A DNA stretch of 64,000 bases from assembly GCF_900182935.1 (NCBI RefSeq), contig NZ_FXUE01000002.1, positions 372,001 to 436,000 on the forward strand. Direction: 5' to 3'. The translations under genes and the position numbers were made by a program. The notes under the pieces are model-generated. The model did no database searches and was not told the DNA's origin. It worked only from the letters and a program-made list of their open reading frames with translations. This document shows positions 1 through 10,060 of this stretch, piece after piece (position 1 is the first letter of the stretch; each line of letters starts with the position of its first letter). The DNA comes from Fibrobacter sp. UWB10. GTDB lineage: Bacteria > Fibrobacterota > Fibrobacteria > Fibrobacterales > Fibrobacteraceae.

Positions 1-1
1 G

Positions 2-700
2 GATATTGCCTATGCAAAATTCTTGATTACGGGGAATTTACGTGTGGGCAATCGGGTGTCGGTTGCTGGGACGATTGCAGCCGGGGGCCGTGTTGAAGTA
101 GGTGTTGAAACGTATGCTCTTGAAGGGACAATCTCTGGTGATGATATATTCCTTGCGAATAGATCTCAAGTAGATGGCCTTCGGTTGATAGGTAATCTTC
201 ATCTACAAGATGGCGCGGTGTATGGAAGTGTAATTAATGAACCTAACCTTGCGATACCCACGATGCCTTCTTTCTCGTTCGCTACAGGTTCTTCGGATAT
301 TATCGTTGAACCTGGTCAAAATGGAAATGTTTCGCCGGGTGCATATAGAAACTTTGCTGCTCGTGAAAAGTCTAAAATTCATTTTGCTGCAGGGGACTAT
401 TATTTTGATTCGTTCTGGACGGATCCTTATGTTGAATTGGAATTTGAACCCGGGACTCGGATTTGGGTTACGAATGGCTTTAATATAGCCAATTTTAGCC
501 GAGTTACGCATTCGGGTAATACTGGTGATTTGTTTGTTTACGTGGGTTATAGTGGGCTTGTCTCGATTGGTAATAATGTGCAGATGAAGGCTGTGCTTTA
601 TGCCCCGCAAGCATCTGTACAGATGTTTGACCATACTATTTTCGAAGGCTTTGTCTGGTCTGCAAACTTAAATGTAGAACCTTTCTGCGAGCTGAAATAA
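2..700 (+). CDS. Surface/adhesin-like beta-structured protein, 5' truncated (DUF7305-like C-terminus)
   Basis: The frame is open to the left edge, so the true start lies outside the window; the visible part is about 232 residues. It is rich in short beta-strand repeats alternating Gly, Asn and hydrophobic residues. Near the end, GNNVQMKAVLYAPQASVQMF followed by FEGFVWSANL resembles the C-terminal 'GNN...iyAPna.v...g.i.a' pattern of DUF7305/PilX-associated surface proteins. No catalytic motif is visible. It ends 12 bases before the Rhs gene, which has its own Shine-Dalgarno, so the two are probably cotranscribed. Base composition is AT-richer than the housekeeping genes downstream. The family call rests on pattern recognition; an exported beta-solenoid of another family is possible. 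Confidence 0.5.
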   Translation, partial: DIAYAKFLITGNLRVGNRVSVAGTIAAGGRVEVGVETYALEGTISGDDIFLANRSQVDGLRLIGNLHLQDGAVYGSVINEPNLAIPTMPSFSFATGSSDIIVEPGQNGNVSPGAYRNFAAREKSKIHFAAGDYYFDSFWTDPYVELEFEPGTRIWVTNGFNIANFSRVTHSGNTGDLFVYVGYSGLVSIGNNVQMKAVLYAPQASVQMFDHTIFEGFVWSANLNVEPFCELK

Positions 701-712
701 GGAGAAAAGATC

Positions 713-3700
713 ATGGGTGCTTTTATCAAGAAAATTATTCAGATAGCTCTTTTCTCAGCTTGCATTTCCGTTGCCCTTGCAGATACCTGTCCTGCTGCGG
801 ATGAGCAAATCTGTCCGCCGAGACTTGACCCTGACAGTAGAATTCTTTATGGCCTTCCTGGATGGGAAAATATAAAATATCCTGCCCTTTATGGAGTCCT
901 TACTGAGGATGATTCTGTTCTTCATGTGGACTTGAGAGCCAATATAAAGTTTGGTGGGACTACTTATAGTGAGGTAACTGTTACAAATAAAGGACGTGTT
1001 TATCTAGGACATTTGCCTAATGATTTTGATTATTCTGACGGAGCTAGGGGATATACTCCTTTTTTAGAAACTACGAAGAAAAAGATAAGACCGCTTTCAG
1101 GCTCATCTTCAATTGGAGTAGTATGGCAGACTATTAATTCTTTGGAAACGTATTCTGTTATTGAGATTGGCCCCTTTAATATTGATGATTTTGAATATCC
1201 AGTATTGTTTCAGGTGATTCTGTATATGAATGGCGAAATCCAGTTCCAGCCATGGGTTAAATGGGGAGATGCTGCCGCATATGCGTATAATGGACAATAT
1301 TATAGTTCTCTTTTGAATAAACTTGTAGGAAAGGACTTGTTTTATCCGAGACTTTATAATGGTGGACATGATGTAATAGCTGATTATAATGCAATGATAA
1401 GTTCAAAAAAAGAACCTTTGGTTTTCGATGGACAATTAAGACCTGGTTGGGTTGCAAAGTCCTTTAATAATATGGGTGTTTCATTTAGTCCTGGCGAGAA
1501 TGGCATTAATGTTTATTTTGGATCGGAAAAGGCTGCTGGTGGTCTTTTTGCGTATGATCATTCTCGTGAACGGCCGGTTGTCGGAAGCTTTAACTATGTG
1601 ACTGTGGAGGCGTATTCGATTTCGTATGGATTTAACCTGAATGCGGAAAGTGCTGTTCCGGTATTCTTTTGGTATTTCGGCAAGGATAATGGAGATTGGA
1701 TAAGTGAAGCTCATGCTGCTAACTATCCATACTTTGTTGATGGCTTTCAACTTAAGCAAACCATGCCTATTTATGCAAAAAAAGACTTACTTTCTGTTTC
1801 CAATAGGCTTCGTTTAAGGGGGGGAGATTTACTTCCGTATTCATGGAAATTTACAACTGCACACGATTATTCTGTGATTTGGCCGATTGCTTACATGGAT
1901 TCCTGGAATGTCGCTGACTCAGCTGTTCAGGATATAGATATGACTAGGGCTGTTGCATTTAAGTTCCAGACATGGGATGATGCTAAGGATAGAGCAATCT
2001 CCATAAAGAATGTTATGTATGGCTTGCGCCAACCACGTTCCGTGCAGTTCCTTCCCCCTAAGACTCATGTGCTTACGTTTGTATCCGATGGCTTGAGCTA
2101 TATAAAGGGTAGTAACTTTAGTGGTGGTCTTCCGCTTGAATTCATTGAAGGGGCGAGCCTTTATGCTAAGATAATTCCTTCTCCGGGAGATACGATTGAA
2201 GAAGTCGTAATCAATGGGGCGACTGTTTATAAGCGTGATTCTGTGCTTTGGAGCAATTTTGTTTCCGTTTCAGGAGATGGTTCGATTGATTTGACTCTTG
2301 AACATTCATCTAGTGATCTCAATGTTGTCGCTTCGTCTAAAAAGTGTGGCACAAGGGCTTTGCATGCAGTAAATCCCTCTTATGTGAAGACAGAAGTGTT
2401 TCTTGACCCGTTAAAAACGTCGAGAAAACTTGAAACCTATGCCGTGAAGGATGGTCTTGGACGGGTGGTGCAGACGCAGACGAACCTCGGAAATGGTTAT
2501 TACAATGTTAGCGCTACATATTTAGACGATTTTGGAAATGTTGAATTTGCTCCGCTTTCTTACCTTTCTGCAAAGGATTCTTTTGCTTACGAAGACATGT
2601 ACTGTAAAATGTGTATTGTAAAGTCTTCGAACTATTATAACGGTACTGATAATTTAGATAGACAGCTGGCTTTTGGTATTCCTTATGCTAAGGAAGACTA
2701 CCATTATGGTGAGGGAAATGGTGTGACTAAAGACATTTCTGGGGTGGCAGAGGCATCTTATGCTATGAGCCAAAAATCCTCGATGCAGTGGACGATTCCT
2801 ATTGAAACGTCGGATTATACAAATTTCATTTCTGAAGAGCAACTCAATGAAAATGTACTTACTGGAAAGTATGCGTCGGCAAAGAATGCGATTGTTGATG
2901 AAAAATCCAGTGTTGAAAATTGGACGGATTACGGTTTTAAACTTGTTGTGAATCGCTCGGCTGAAGGCGTGTACACACAGCAGATATTCGATGCCAATGG
3001 TAACGTACTGTATACTTGGGCAAAGTCCGGGGAACATGAGGTTATTTCTAGAAGTCACTATAATTCAGACAATCAGATTGATTCTACGGATATTTCGGTA
3101 GATAGAGGTCCATTCATTTTGGCTACGGTCTATACCTACGATATGGTAGGACGCGTCAAGACGCTCACGACCCCTGACAAGGGAACTGTTGTAAGTATGT
3201 ATGATGCAGAAGACCGTGTCCGTTTTACCCGCGATGCGCGTCAACAGGCGATGTCGGAGAAACTTGGTTGTAGCGGAAATTACTTCTCAACGATAGAGTA
3301 CGATGATAGGGGGAAAGTGGCAAAGACTGGTGAAGTCCATTGTGGACACTCTTTCAATGATTCTGCGACTTCGGTTCCCGATGATAAATTGTATATTCTT
3401 TCGGAGAATTTTTACGGAAAACCGACGATAGGAGATCTTTTGTCCACGCATGTGACTACGGACTCGAAATTGCTGCAGGGTATCCTCGACGAGATGGAGG
3501 GGGTTTCCCCGAATGACGTGGGAGCAGTTGCTTCTTATGATGGAAGTCGTGTTCGTTCCGAAGCTGCAATCAGAGCGAACAGCCTCAAAATGTCCTCTTA
3601 CAACCGGCTAGGACAAAAAATCAAGCAGTGGACTATTTACGGACTAGAGGGTGCACCTGCAACGCAGGCGTCCTTCACTTATAACATTTCTGGTGAGCTT

Positions 3701-5944
3701 TCTTCAACGGAAACTGCCGAGTGGAAGAATGGTTCTTGGAACAAAATCTCAACGCTTGTTTATTCCTATGATGGAATGGGTCGGTTAAAGTCGGTCCTCG
3801 AGGATGGAGATAGCCTTATGCGGATTGACCGTACTGATGCAGGCACCGTATCGAAGAAAAGATATTTCGACAAGGGTGCGCCTGTTTACGACATGACTTA
3901 TGCGAAGGATATCTATGGGCGAACGACCCGCGTGGAATACAAGAATTCGTCGGGCAAGACACTCTATTCCGAAACCGCGACATATCCGTCCGCTGTTGTC
4001 GGCCGTATAGATTCTGCCCACCATGTATGGGATGGTTACCATTCGAATGAAAACTACACTTACGATGCGCAGGGGCGCTTGACTGGATATGAGTCCGACA
4101 ACAACCATGTTGGTGGCGGTCGCTATTCCTATGATGGCTTGGGTCGTCTCGAGTTCAAGCGTGAAGGCAGGTTCGGCAATGACACCCTGATTTCCTACAC
4201 ATACAGCAATGCGTTCTTCAGGCCACTTACGATGCGGGTCAAGGGTGGTCCCGAGACAGAGTACTATGCCTATGACGAGTCGGGTAACGTGTGGCTGGAC
4301 AGAAACTCCATGAGTGCCTACACGATAAACGCTTTGGGACTACCAAGCAAGGTGCATCTATTTTCGAAAATTCCCGGAACGCTTACGTCAGATCAGCTGG
4401 CTAGAGATGAATGGGTCGAGTCGCGTTCTGCCACGACAGAAATGGCCTACGACGAGGGTGGACAACGCATCTGGACCAAATTCGTGGCCAACGCTCCGTC
4501 TCACACGACAGAGGTCACGTATCCGGGAATCGGCGAGTACAAATATTCTGGACGCAATTATTCTAACGATCTTGAACTGGCTCGCATAGACCTTCTCGGT
4601 GGTGGGTACCGCACGGGGCTGAATGGCGAGGCGGTCTTCCCGGTGAAGGACCTGCAGGGCAGCGTCCGCGGTTACGTGAACAAGTCCGGGCTCAAGAGCG
4701 CCTTCGGCTACCGTCCCTACGGTACCACGATTGACCTTGCCCGCTATGCGTCCGACGATGACAGGCGCTGGCAGGGGAAGGAGTACGATGGCGAACACGA
4801 CAAGCTTTACTTCGGTGCCCGGTTTTATGACCCGTTCTTTGGCCTTTGGATGTCCCCTGATCCGGCGGGACAGTTCGCCAACCCGTACAGCTACGGTGGC
4901 GACCCGCTGAACTACATAGACCCCACGGGCATGTGGGCGCTTGGCGCCGGCCTCGTTTTTGGTTACGATGAGTCGCACGGCTGGAGTCTCGGCGTGGGCG
5001 TTGCCGCTGAATTCGAAGACAGCGGTGTGAACGCGTCGTATACCTTTAACCAGGACGGCTCCAGGTCGCTGGGCCTGAACACGAACGCGAGCGTATGCGT
5101 GGACGGCGTGTGTTTTAACGGGGGAAGCGGCTTCAACATGAACACCTATACGGGAACGTCGGTCAGCAAGAGTGCCGGCATATGCTTCGGTTCTTCCAGT
5201 GACGCCTGTGCCGGCTATGAGCTTGGCCAGGGGTATAGCTGGGACCGCAGCGGCGGATTTGTCGGGATGACCGTCTACGCCGAAGTCTACGCGGCCTTTG
5301 CGGGAGGGCGTAGTTCATATGGATACGAGCAGGGGTTCTTCGGGGCCGAGGGCCGCGGCATGTACGCCGGAATAAGTGGCTACGGTTTGCATGCGGAAGT
5401 GTCGCAGAACGGCGGAACGAGCTGGGGTTTTGAAGAACGCCTGTATTCTGGAATCGGCAACAACTCCAGTTCCCTAGCCGCCGACGGCACCACGGCGAGT
5501 ATGGTCAAGTGGGAATTGTGGATGCCGTCTCTTGGTCGATTCGGACATTTTACCTTCGGTGACGGGTATGACGTGAGCAATGACGGTCTCGGTAAGGCTC
5601 TTGCTGATGAAGTAGTTCCGTTGCTGAAAAGTAGTTCAAATGAGGATGATTGGAAATTAGCAGAAAAGATAAGAAATAATCCGAATAATCTTACCTATGC
5701 GGAATTTCTAAAACTAGATCAGTTCTTGTTGGCGAATGGTTTTGAGCATGTTAAACGGATGAACAACCATCCTGACGGATTCAAAAAGGTTACATACAGA
5801 AAGGCAGGCTCAACTTTGTATGGCAACTTAGAACTCATGTATAGTAAAGGCGAAAATCGAGCATATTCGAGCTACAATTATGGAAATAATCATATCTCGC
5901 ATATGTTGATAGATCTTTTTGGTTGGAAAGGCAGGGGGTATTGA
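713..5944 (+). CDS. Secreted RHS repeat-associated core protein with variable C-terminal tip
   Basis: This 1743-residue protein starts at an ATG with a good Shine-Dalgarno (AAGGAGAA). Residues 1-24 form a Sec signal peptide, so it is exported. Residues about 800-1290 carry YD/RHS repeats (YTYDMVGRV, YSYDGMGRL, YTYDAQGRL, YSYDGLGRL, YAYDESGNV). The RHS core follows at about 1360-1405: YFGARFYDPFFGLWMSPDP, then YSYGGDPLNYIDPTGMW. A Gly/Ser-rich stretch (about 1405-1610) leads to a final tip of about 115 residues. In this family the core makes a cocoon and the tip is the variable, often toxic, part; the tip here matches nothing I recognise. Base composition changes sharply: AT-rich up to about 3.1 kb, GC-rich from about 4.6 to 5.55 kb, then very AT-rich in the tip. 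That mosaic fits tip replacement by recombination. The next gene begins 1 base after the stop. Confidence 0.9.
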   Translation: MGAFIKKIIQIALFSACISVALADTCPAADEQICPPRLDPDSRILYGLPGWENIKYPALYGVLTEDDSVLHVDLRANIKFGGTTYSEVTVTNKGRVYLGHLPNDFDYSDGARGYTPFLETTKKKIRPLSGSSSIGVVWQTINSLETYSVIEIGPFNIDDFEYPVLFQVILYMNGEIQFQPWVKWGDAAAYAYNGQYYSSLLNKLVGKDLFYPRLYNGGHDVIADYNAMISSKKEPLVFDGQLRPGWVAKSFNNMGVSFSPGENGINVYFGSEKAAGGLFAYDHSRERPVVGSFNYVTVEAYSISYGFNLNAESAVPVFFWYFGKDNGDWISEAHAANYPYFVDGFQLKQTMPIYAKKDLLSVSNRLRLRGGDLLPYSWKFTTAHDYSVIWPIAYMDSWNVADSAVQDIDMTRAVAFKFQTWDDAKDRAISIKNVMYGLRQPRSVQFLPPKTHVLTFVSDGLSYIKGSNFSGGLPLEFIEGASLYAKIIPSPGDTIEEVVINGATVYKRDSVLWSNFVSVSGDGSIDLTLEHSSSDLNVVASSKKCGTRALHAVNPSYVKTEVFLDPLKTSRKLETYAVKDGLGRVVQTQTNLGNGYYNVSATYLDDFGNVEFAPLSYLSAKDSFAYEDMYCKMCIVKSSNYYNGTDNLDRQLAFGIPYAKEDYHYGEGNGVTKDISGVAEASYAMSQKSSMQWTIPIETSDYTNFISEEQLNENVLTGKYASAKNAIVDEKSSVENWTDYGFKLVVNRSAEGVYTQQIFDANGNVLYTWAKSGEHEVISRSHYNSDNQIDSTDISVDRGPFILATVYTYDMVGRVKTLTTPDKGTVVSMYDAEDRVRFTRDARQQAMSEKLGCSGNYFSTIEYDDRGKVAKTGEVHCGHSFNDSATSVPDDKLYILSENFYGKPTIGDLLSTHVTTDSKLLQGILDEMEGVSPNDVGAVASYDGSRVRSEAAIRANSLKMSSYNRLGQKIKQWTIYGLEGAPATQASFTYNISGELSSTETAEWKNGSWNKISTLVYSYDGMGRLKSVLEDGDSLMRIDRTDAGTVSKKRYFDKGAPVYDMTYAKDIYGRTTRVEYKNSSGKTLYSETATYPSAVVGRIDSAHHVWDGYHSNENYTYDAQGRLTGYESDNNHVGGGRYSYDGLGRLEFKREGRFGNDTLISYTYSNAFFRPLTMRVKGGPETEYYAYDESGNVWLDRNSMSAYTINALGLPSKVHLFSKIPGTLTSDQLARDEWVESRSATTEMAYDEGGQRIWTKFVANAPSHTTEVTYPGIGEYKYSGRNYSNDLELARIDLLGGGYRTGLNGEAVFPVKDLQGSVRGYVNKSGLKSAFGYRPYGTTIDLARYASDDDRRWQGKEYDGEHDKLYFGARFYDPFFGLWMSPDPAGQFANPYSYGGDPLNYIDPTGMWALGAGLVFGYDESHGWSLGVGVAAEFEDSGVNASYTFNQDGSRSLGLNTNASVCVDGVCFNGGSGFNMNTYTGTSVSKSAGICFGSSSDACAGYELGQGYSWDRSGGFVGMTVYAEVYAAFAGGRSSYGYEQGFFGAEGRGMYAGISGYGLHAEVSQNGGTSWGFEERLYSGIGNNSSSLAADGTTASMVKWELWMPSLGRFGHFTFGDGYDVSNDGLGKALADEVVPLLKSSSNEDDWKLAEKIRNNPNNLTYAEFLKLDQFLLANGFEHVKRMNNHPDGFKKVTYRKAGSTLYGNLELMYSKGENRAYSSYNYGNNHISHMLIDLFGWKGRGY

Positions 5945-5945
5945 T

Positions 5946-6713
5946 ATGAAAATTTATAAGCTGCTTCTTATTTTGTGTCCTGTTTTCTTTATCGCTTGCC
6001 TTGGGAGCGGATTCCAAAATGAACAACCTGTGGAGAGGCGCTCTCCGCTTTCAAAATTCTCAGATCCAACAGGTCAATTAAGTTATGATACTTATAAATT
6101 TGATTATAGTTTGCGCTTTAAAGGTGTGGATACAACATGGGAAAAGGATAAAAACATTTTTTATGGAATTCTTACTAATAATATTGCGTACGAAAATTAT
6201 CAAATATTCAGGTTGCACAAAGACTCTTCCGAAGCTGAAATCTACGATATATTTTCCATAGACGGCTTTGGAGGAATGTGGTCTTATTCATTTGATACTT
6301 GTATGGGATCGCATATAAAAGAAAGAAACGATATTGTTTATGAATTTTGCAAGAAAAATATCCACATTCCAGAATCATTATATGCAAAAATGAAGTCTTT
6401 TTTACTGGAAAAGAAACCATCTGTCTTCACCTACTTTGCAGATTGTTTTGAGTATTTGAGTATTATCTATTATGATGGCGAAAGAAATTATTATTTCGAT
6501 ATGTCCAAGCCCTCCTGTCTCGATGAAAATATAAAAAAAGACCCCCGCATTCCCGAATACATTGATTTTTATAACGAAATGGCTGCTTTCATAAAACAGG
6601 ATTTTAGCGCTTGCCGTTGGGATAATTTTGGAAACAAGGAGAAAATGATCCGTGAATGTGGCAAATTCAACTGGCGTTGGAAAGATAAATATCCAGAGAT
6701 TCTAGGACGGTGA
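5946..6713 (+). CDS. Lipoprotein, possible partner/immunity protein of the Rhs tip
   Basis: This 255-residue protein has a lipoprotein signal (MKIYKLLLILCPVFFIAC, lipid Cys18). I chose the ATG at 5946, which places the signal at the N-terminus; an in-frame upstream start would lie inside the Rhs gene. The mature part is rich in Phe, Tyr, Asp and Lys, with scattered Cys (for example DTCMGSH, CKKN, ADCFEY, KPSCLDE) and no recognised domain. It follows the Rhs stop by one base and shares the very AT-rich composition of the Rhs tip, so the tip and this gene probably arrived together. Its position is the usual one for an immunity protein. A lipid-anchored immunity protein would suit a toxin acting in the periplasm or envelope. 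The function is inferred from position only. Confidence 0.6.
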   Translation: MKIYKLLLILCPVFFIACLGSGFQNEQPVERRSPLSKFSDPTGQLSYDTYKFDYSLRFKGVDTTWEKDKNIFYGILTNNIAYENYQIFRLHKDSSEAEIYDIFSIDGFGGMWSYSFDTCMGSHIKERNDIVYEFCKKNIHIPESLYAKMKSFLLEKKPSVFTYFADCFEYLSIIYYDGERNYYFDMSKPSCLDENIKKDPRIPEYIDFYNEMAAFIKQDFSACRWDNFGNKEKMIRECGKFNWRWKDKYPEILGR

Positions 6714-6811
6714 ATAATTGGGACTGTTCGCAAAAATCTTTGGTTAAGGGCTCTTTGCGACATTACGTTTTTTTTGTAGTAAAATTGTAAGAATTGGCGT
6801 TGAATTCCATA

Positions 6812-6842
6812 CAAAAGATTCTCCCTTAAGGAGAGTCTTTTG
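6812..6842. terminator. Hairpin between the Rhs unit and the secretin operon
   Basis: CAAAAGATTCTCC and GGAGAGTCTTTTG form a 13-bp stem with one G:T pair around a short loop. Runs of A and T inside the stem would give a U-rich end in either direction. It separates the Rhs/lipoprotein unit from the secretin gene. Confidence 0.55.
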
Positions 6843-6887
6843 CATATAAGCTCTTCTGTGGGCGATGCATCTTTCTAAATTTATCTC

Positions 6888-8837
6888 ATGAAATTTTTAT
6901 GCAAATTTAAGGTTGCTGTTTTTGCATTGTTGGTTTTGAATTTGCCTATATGGGCGCAACCAACGTCGCTTCCTCCGCTTCCAATTCCCGATTCGCTTGT
7001 TGTCAAAAACTTGAATGTCAAGAATACTGAAATTCGCGACTTGCTTCAAGGACTTGCGGTTCAGTATGGACTGAATCTTTTCTTGGCCCCCGACGTAAAG
7101 GGCCCTGTTACAGTCAACTTCAGTAACCAGCCCCTAAAGTCCGCTTTGCGTGTTTTGTTGCAGGGTAACGGTTATGAATATACGGTAGACGGTTCTGTTA
7201 TCCGAGTGCAAAAACCGGTAGAGAAAATTCCCGAAGCACCCAAGCCTCCCGAAAAGCGTTTTAGGGTTGAATGGGCAAACAATACCCTGACACTTGATGT
7301 TGAAGACGCCCCGTTAGACAAGTTGGTTCGCAAGGTTGTAGAGGCTACCGGAAAAAACATATTGCTGGATCAAGGTATTTCCAAGTCTGTATCAGTATTC
7401 GTGCAGAATCTTCCTTTTGATCGGGCAATGCGCTATTTGGCAGAATCAGCCGAACTGGATTATGAAGATGACGATGGTATTGTTTCGCTGAAAAAGGCAT
7501 CCTGGAATTTGGGCGGGAAAGGTAACGATAACTCCAACAAATTCAAGGTGCGCTTGATTAGCGACAGCTTGTTGAATATCGAAGCTGTCGACGCTCCCTT
7601 GGCTTCGCTTTTGAGTGAAGTCCTTTCGCAAACTAAACTGAATGCGATGGTTTACGGCAAGTTGGATGGTTCTGTTACTTCGCATATATCGGGCATTCCT
7701 GTGCGCGAGGCATTGAAGTATTTGTTCCGTGGAACAGCTTATACCTTCTGGGAACGTGACGGAGTATATTTTATCGGACCGCATGAAATGCAGACTGCCG
7801 ACAATTCGTTGCTTATAAAGCTTAAACACCTGCGTGCCGAAGATGTGATTAAACTTTTGCCTACAACCCTTACCAAGAGCACTCAAATACAGGTGGTCAA
7901 GTCGCAAAACGCATTGATGGCTGTTGGCAGTTACGATGTTCTTGATGCCATCTCTCAATATGTAGACAAGATGGATTTGCCTGTAGCGCAAATCTTGATT
8001 GAAGTGCTTGTTGTAGACATGGATATTGAAAAAGGGCACAATCATGGTTTGAACTTGCTGTTTGGAAAGGCTTCTCAGCATATGGGCTCCGAAATGCTTT
8101 TCCCGAATATTGACCAGACTTTGAATGCTAGGCAGACTCAAAAGATTTTCAATGGCATTGGCCTTGGCGACGTGATTCAGGTGCCTAAGGACTTGGTTGC
8201 GAAAATTGAGGCCATGGAACAAGAAAAAATTCTTGATGTGAAGGCCCGTTCGCAAATTGCAACCCTCAATGGCGAAAAGGCCGTGCTTACGATTGGCCAA
8301 ACGCAGTACTACATGATGTCGTCGGAGGTTGACTATAATCAGGGTGATGCCGTTACATCTAAAACAACGCAACGCTTTGAACAGATTGAGGCGAACTCGA
8401 ATATTACCGTGACTCCTTATGTAACGGGTGGTGGTGAAATTACGTGCGAAATTATTCCGGATTTTTCGGAACCCGAGGGTAGTTTTAGCAGTAGCGTTCC
8501 TCCAACTCTCAACAAGCGTTATGTGAAATCATCAGTGCGACTTCGCGATGGAGAAACTATCGTATTGGGCGGCATGGTGAAAGAAAGCGTGAATGATGTT
8601 CACCGTCAGGTGCCCTTCCTTGGGTCGATTCCAATTCTTGGATGGTTGTTCAGGAATGTGGAACAAGTTCATAGCAAAAGCCAGTTGCTCATTTTTGTAA
8701 CTCCGCACATTTATTACGGTGCCGAGGGCAGCGTCGATGTTGCTGACGAAATCGAAAAGGCGAAACAGCCGCTGGTTCCTAAGAAAAAGAAGTCTGACAA
8801 GAAACCTGTTAAACAGTCCGAGGACAAAAAGAAGTGA
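6888..8837 (+). CDS. Secretin, outer-membrane channel (GspD/PilQ family)
   Basis: This 649-residue protein has an N-terminal signal peptide (cleavage near IWAQ, residue 23). It would form the outer-membrane ring of a type II secretion or type IV pilus system. Three STN/N0-like modules occupy about 38-105, 122-200 and 222-300, followed by an N1-type module (about 305-370). The C-terminal secretin domain includes VPFLGSIPILGWLFRN near 580 and ends in a Lys-rich tail. It is the first gene of a four-gene operon: the next start codon (GTG) overlaps its stop. In classical pilMNOPQ operons the secretin is last; here it is first. No assembly ATPase or pilin gene lies in the window, so the type II versus type IV choice is left open. 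Confidence 0.85.
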   Translation: MKFLCKFKVAVFALLVLNLPIWAQPTSLPPLPIPDSLVVKNLNVKNTEIRDLLQGLAVQYGLNLFLAPDVKGPVTVNFSNQPLKSALRVLLQGNGYEYTVDGSVIRVQKPVEKIPEAPKPPEKRFRVEWANNTLTLDVEDAPLDKLVRKVVEATGKNILLDQGISKSVSVFVQNLPFDRAMRYLAESAELDYEDDDGIVSLKKASWNLGGKGNDNSNKFKVRLISDSLLNIEAVDAPLASLLSEVLSQTKLNAMVYGKLDGSVTSHISGIPVREALKYLFRGTAYTFWERDGVYFIGPHEMQTADNSLLIKLKHLRAEDVIKLLPTTLTKSTQIQVVKSQNALMAVGSYDVLDAISQYVDKMDLPVAQILIEVLVVDMDIEKGHNHGLNLLFGKASQHMGSEMLFPNIDQTLNARQTQKIFNGIGLGDVIQVPKDLVAKIEAMEQEKILDVKARSQIATLNGEKAVLTIGQTQYYMMSSEVDYNQGDAVTSKTTQRFEQIEANSNITVTPYVTGGGEITCEIIPDFSEPEGSFSSSVPPTLNKRYVKSSVRLRDGETIVLGGMVKESVNDVHRQVPFLGSIPILGWLFRNVEQVHSKSQLLIFVTPHIYYGAEGSVDVADEIEKAKQPLVPKKKKSDKKPVKQSEDKKK

Positions 8838-10060
8838 TATCTCCATTAGGCAGGGCATTGGATATTGCGGCAGGACGATACTGGTGGGTCCTGGTTGTCC
8901 GCGACGTCTCTGCTGTTGGAGATTCTGCTCAAATCCTTTGCGTTATGCGAGGGGTTGGCAGAGGTCGTAGTTCTATTTGCAGGAGCTTTTCTGGAACGCT
9001 TGAAGAATGTCGCCGTTTTCAAATTCAGCATGGCGGTGCAGATGATGGCGTGTTGTTGGTTGACGATGCCACTCCGGTAAAAATAGTTTCCGACAGCGTT
9101 AATCCGGTTGTTGATTTTCCGGGGTATAAACCGGATTGCTGGGACCATGTAGATACCGTGTCGGGAGATTTTTCTGTCGTCGCGCTACGCAGTGCCATAG
9201 AAAGTTTTGCCCAAGACGTTCAAAAGGTTGGATTTAAAATCATAATCCATTTGCCTCTAGTTTTGGCGATGTCTGAAATGGTTGAGGTCAATGAAGACGC
9301 CCCTTGTTTGTTGTTCAATAACGAAAATGGATTTGCAAGGCTTTATCTAGCTACGGAAGGAAAGGTTGTCGCCGGTTATAAGGTTCTTGGCGAAAATACG
9401 GACGAATTGGAAAAATACATTCGCGAGCAATACCTTGTAAAAGATCCGGTAAAGATTCCTTTTACGATTAATGCAGAAGAAATTGCCAAAACGGTCGCTG
9501 AAGATGCTTGGCTTTTTAGAACAGACAACATGCCCAGCTTCCATACGCCTGCAAATAAGGATGCTTTACAAAGGCTTCGTGACGCGGCACTTTTCAGGAG
9601 AACTGTAAAGGCGTGCGTTGTCGTTTTGCTCCTGTCGGCTTTTGTTGTGCTGGCGTTAGGTATTGTTGAGTCTGTTTACACAAGCGAATCGCAGGCGAAA
9701 ATCCAAGCGCACCAGTCTATTGTTCAAAAGCAAAAAGACCTTGCTCTAATATGGGAAAAATTGGACAGAGAAAAAGCCCAATCAGAAGAATTCCTAAAAC
9801 ATAGAAGCAGGATGTCTACGACTATCACCAATTTTGCATCGGTTGTTTCCGAAGATATCTGGGTTACACATTGGTTGATATCGGGACAGGTTCATTCTGT
9901 ACAGGGTTATGCGGTAACCTCTAAAGATTTGTCTGACTTTTTAGAGAAACTAGAAAACGACCGTTCCTTTATCAATGTTAGATTGCGCACGACTGAAAAA
10001 ACAACTTGGAAAAAACATGATGTTGTTCGCTTTGATTTGACTGCGGAGAATGTTAGGTGA
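8834..10060 (+). CDS. GspL-like protein: PilM-like cytoplasmic part fused to PilN-like part
   Basis: This 408-residue protein starts at a GTG overlapping the secretin stop (GTGA), which indicates translational coupling. The first 250 or so residues form a cytoplasmic actin-like region of the PilM/GspL type with no signal peptide. One membrane helix follows (about 257-282, VVVLLLSAFVVLALGIV), then a charged coiled coil (about 290-325) and a small periplasmic domain like PilN/GspL. This is the GspL layout, that is, PilM and PilN in one chain. It would sit in the inner-membrane platform connecting the secretin to the motor. The assignment rests on domain layout, operon position and size, since sequence identity in this family is low. 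Confidence 0.65.
   Translation: MISPLGRALDIAAGRYWWVLVVRDVSAVGDSAQILCVMRGVGRGRSSICRSFSGTLEECRRFQIQHGGADDGVLLVDDATPVKIVSDSVNPVVDFPGYKPDCWDHVDTVSGDFSVVALRSAIESFAQDVQKVGFKIIIHLPLVLAMSEMVEVNEDAPCLLFNNENGFARLYLATEGKVVAGYKVLGENTDELEKYIREQYLVKDPVKIPFTINAEEIAKTVAEDAWLFRTDNMPSFHTPANKDALQRLRDAALFRRTVKACVVVLLLSAFVVLALGIVESVYTSESQAKIQAHQSIVQKQKDLALIWEKLDREKAQSEEFLKHRSRMSTTITNFASVVSEDIWVTHWLISGQVHSVQGYAVTSKDLSDFLEKLENDRSFINVRLRTTEKTTWKKHDVVRFDLTAENVR

Noticed and set aside
713..5944. Rhs gene as a wall-associated or Tc toxin component
   Set aside because: No SpvB, TcdB or WapA N-terminal domains are visible; only YD repeats and the RHS core are clear.
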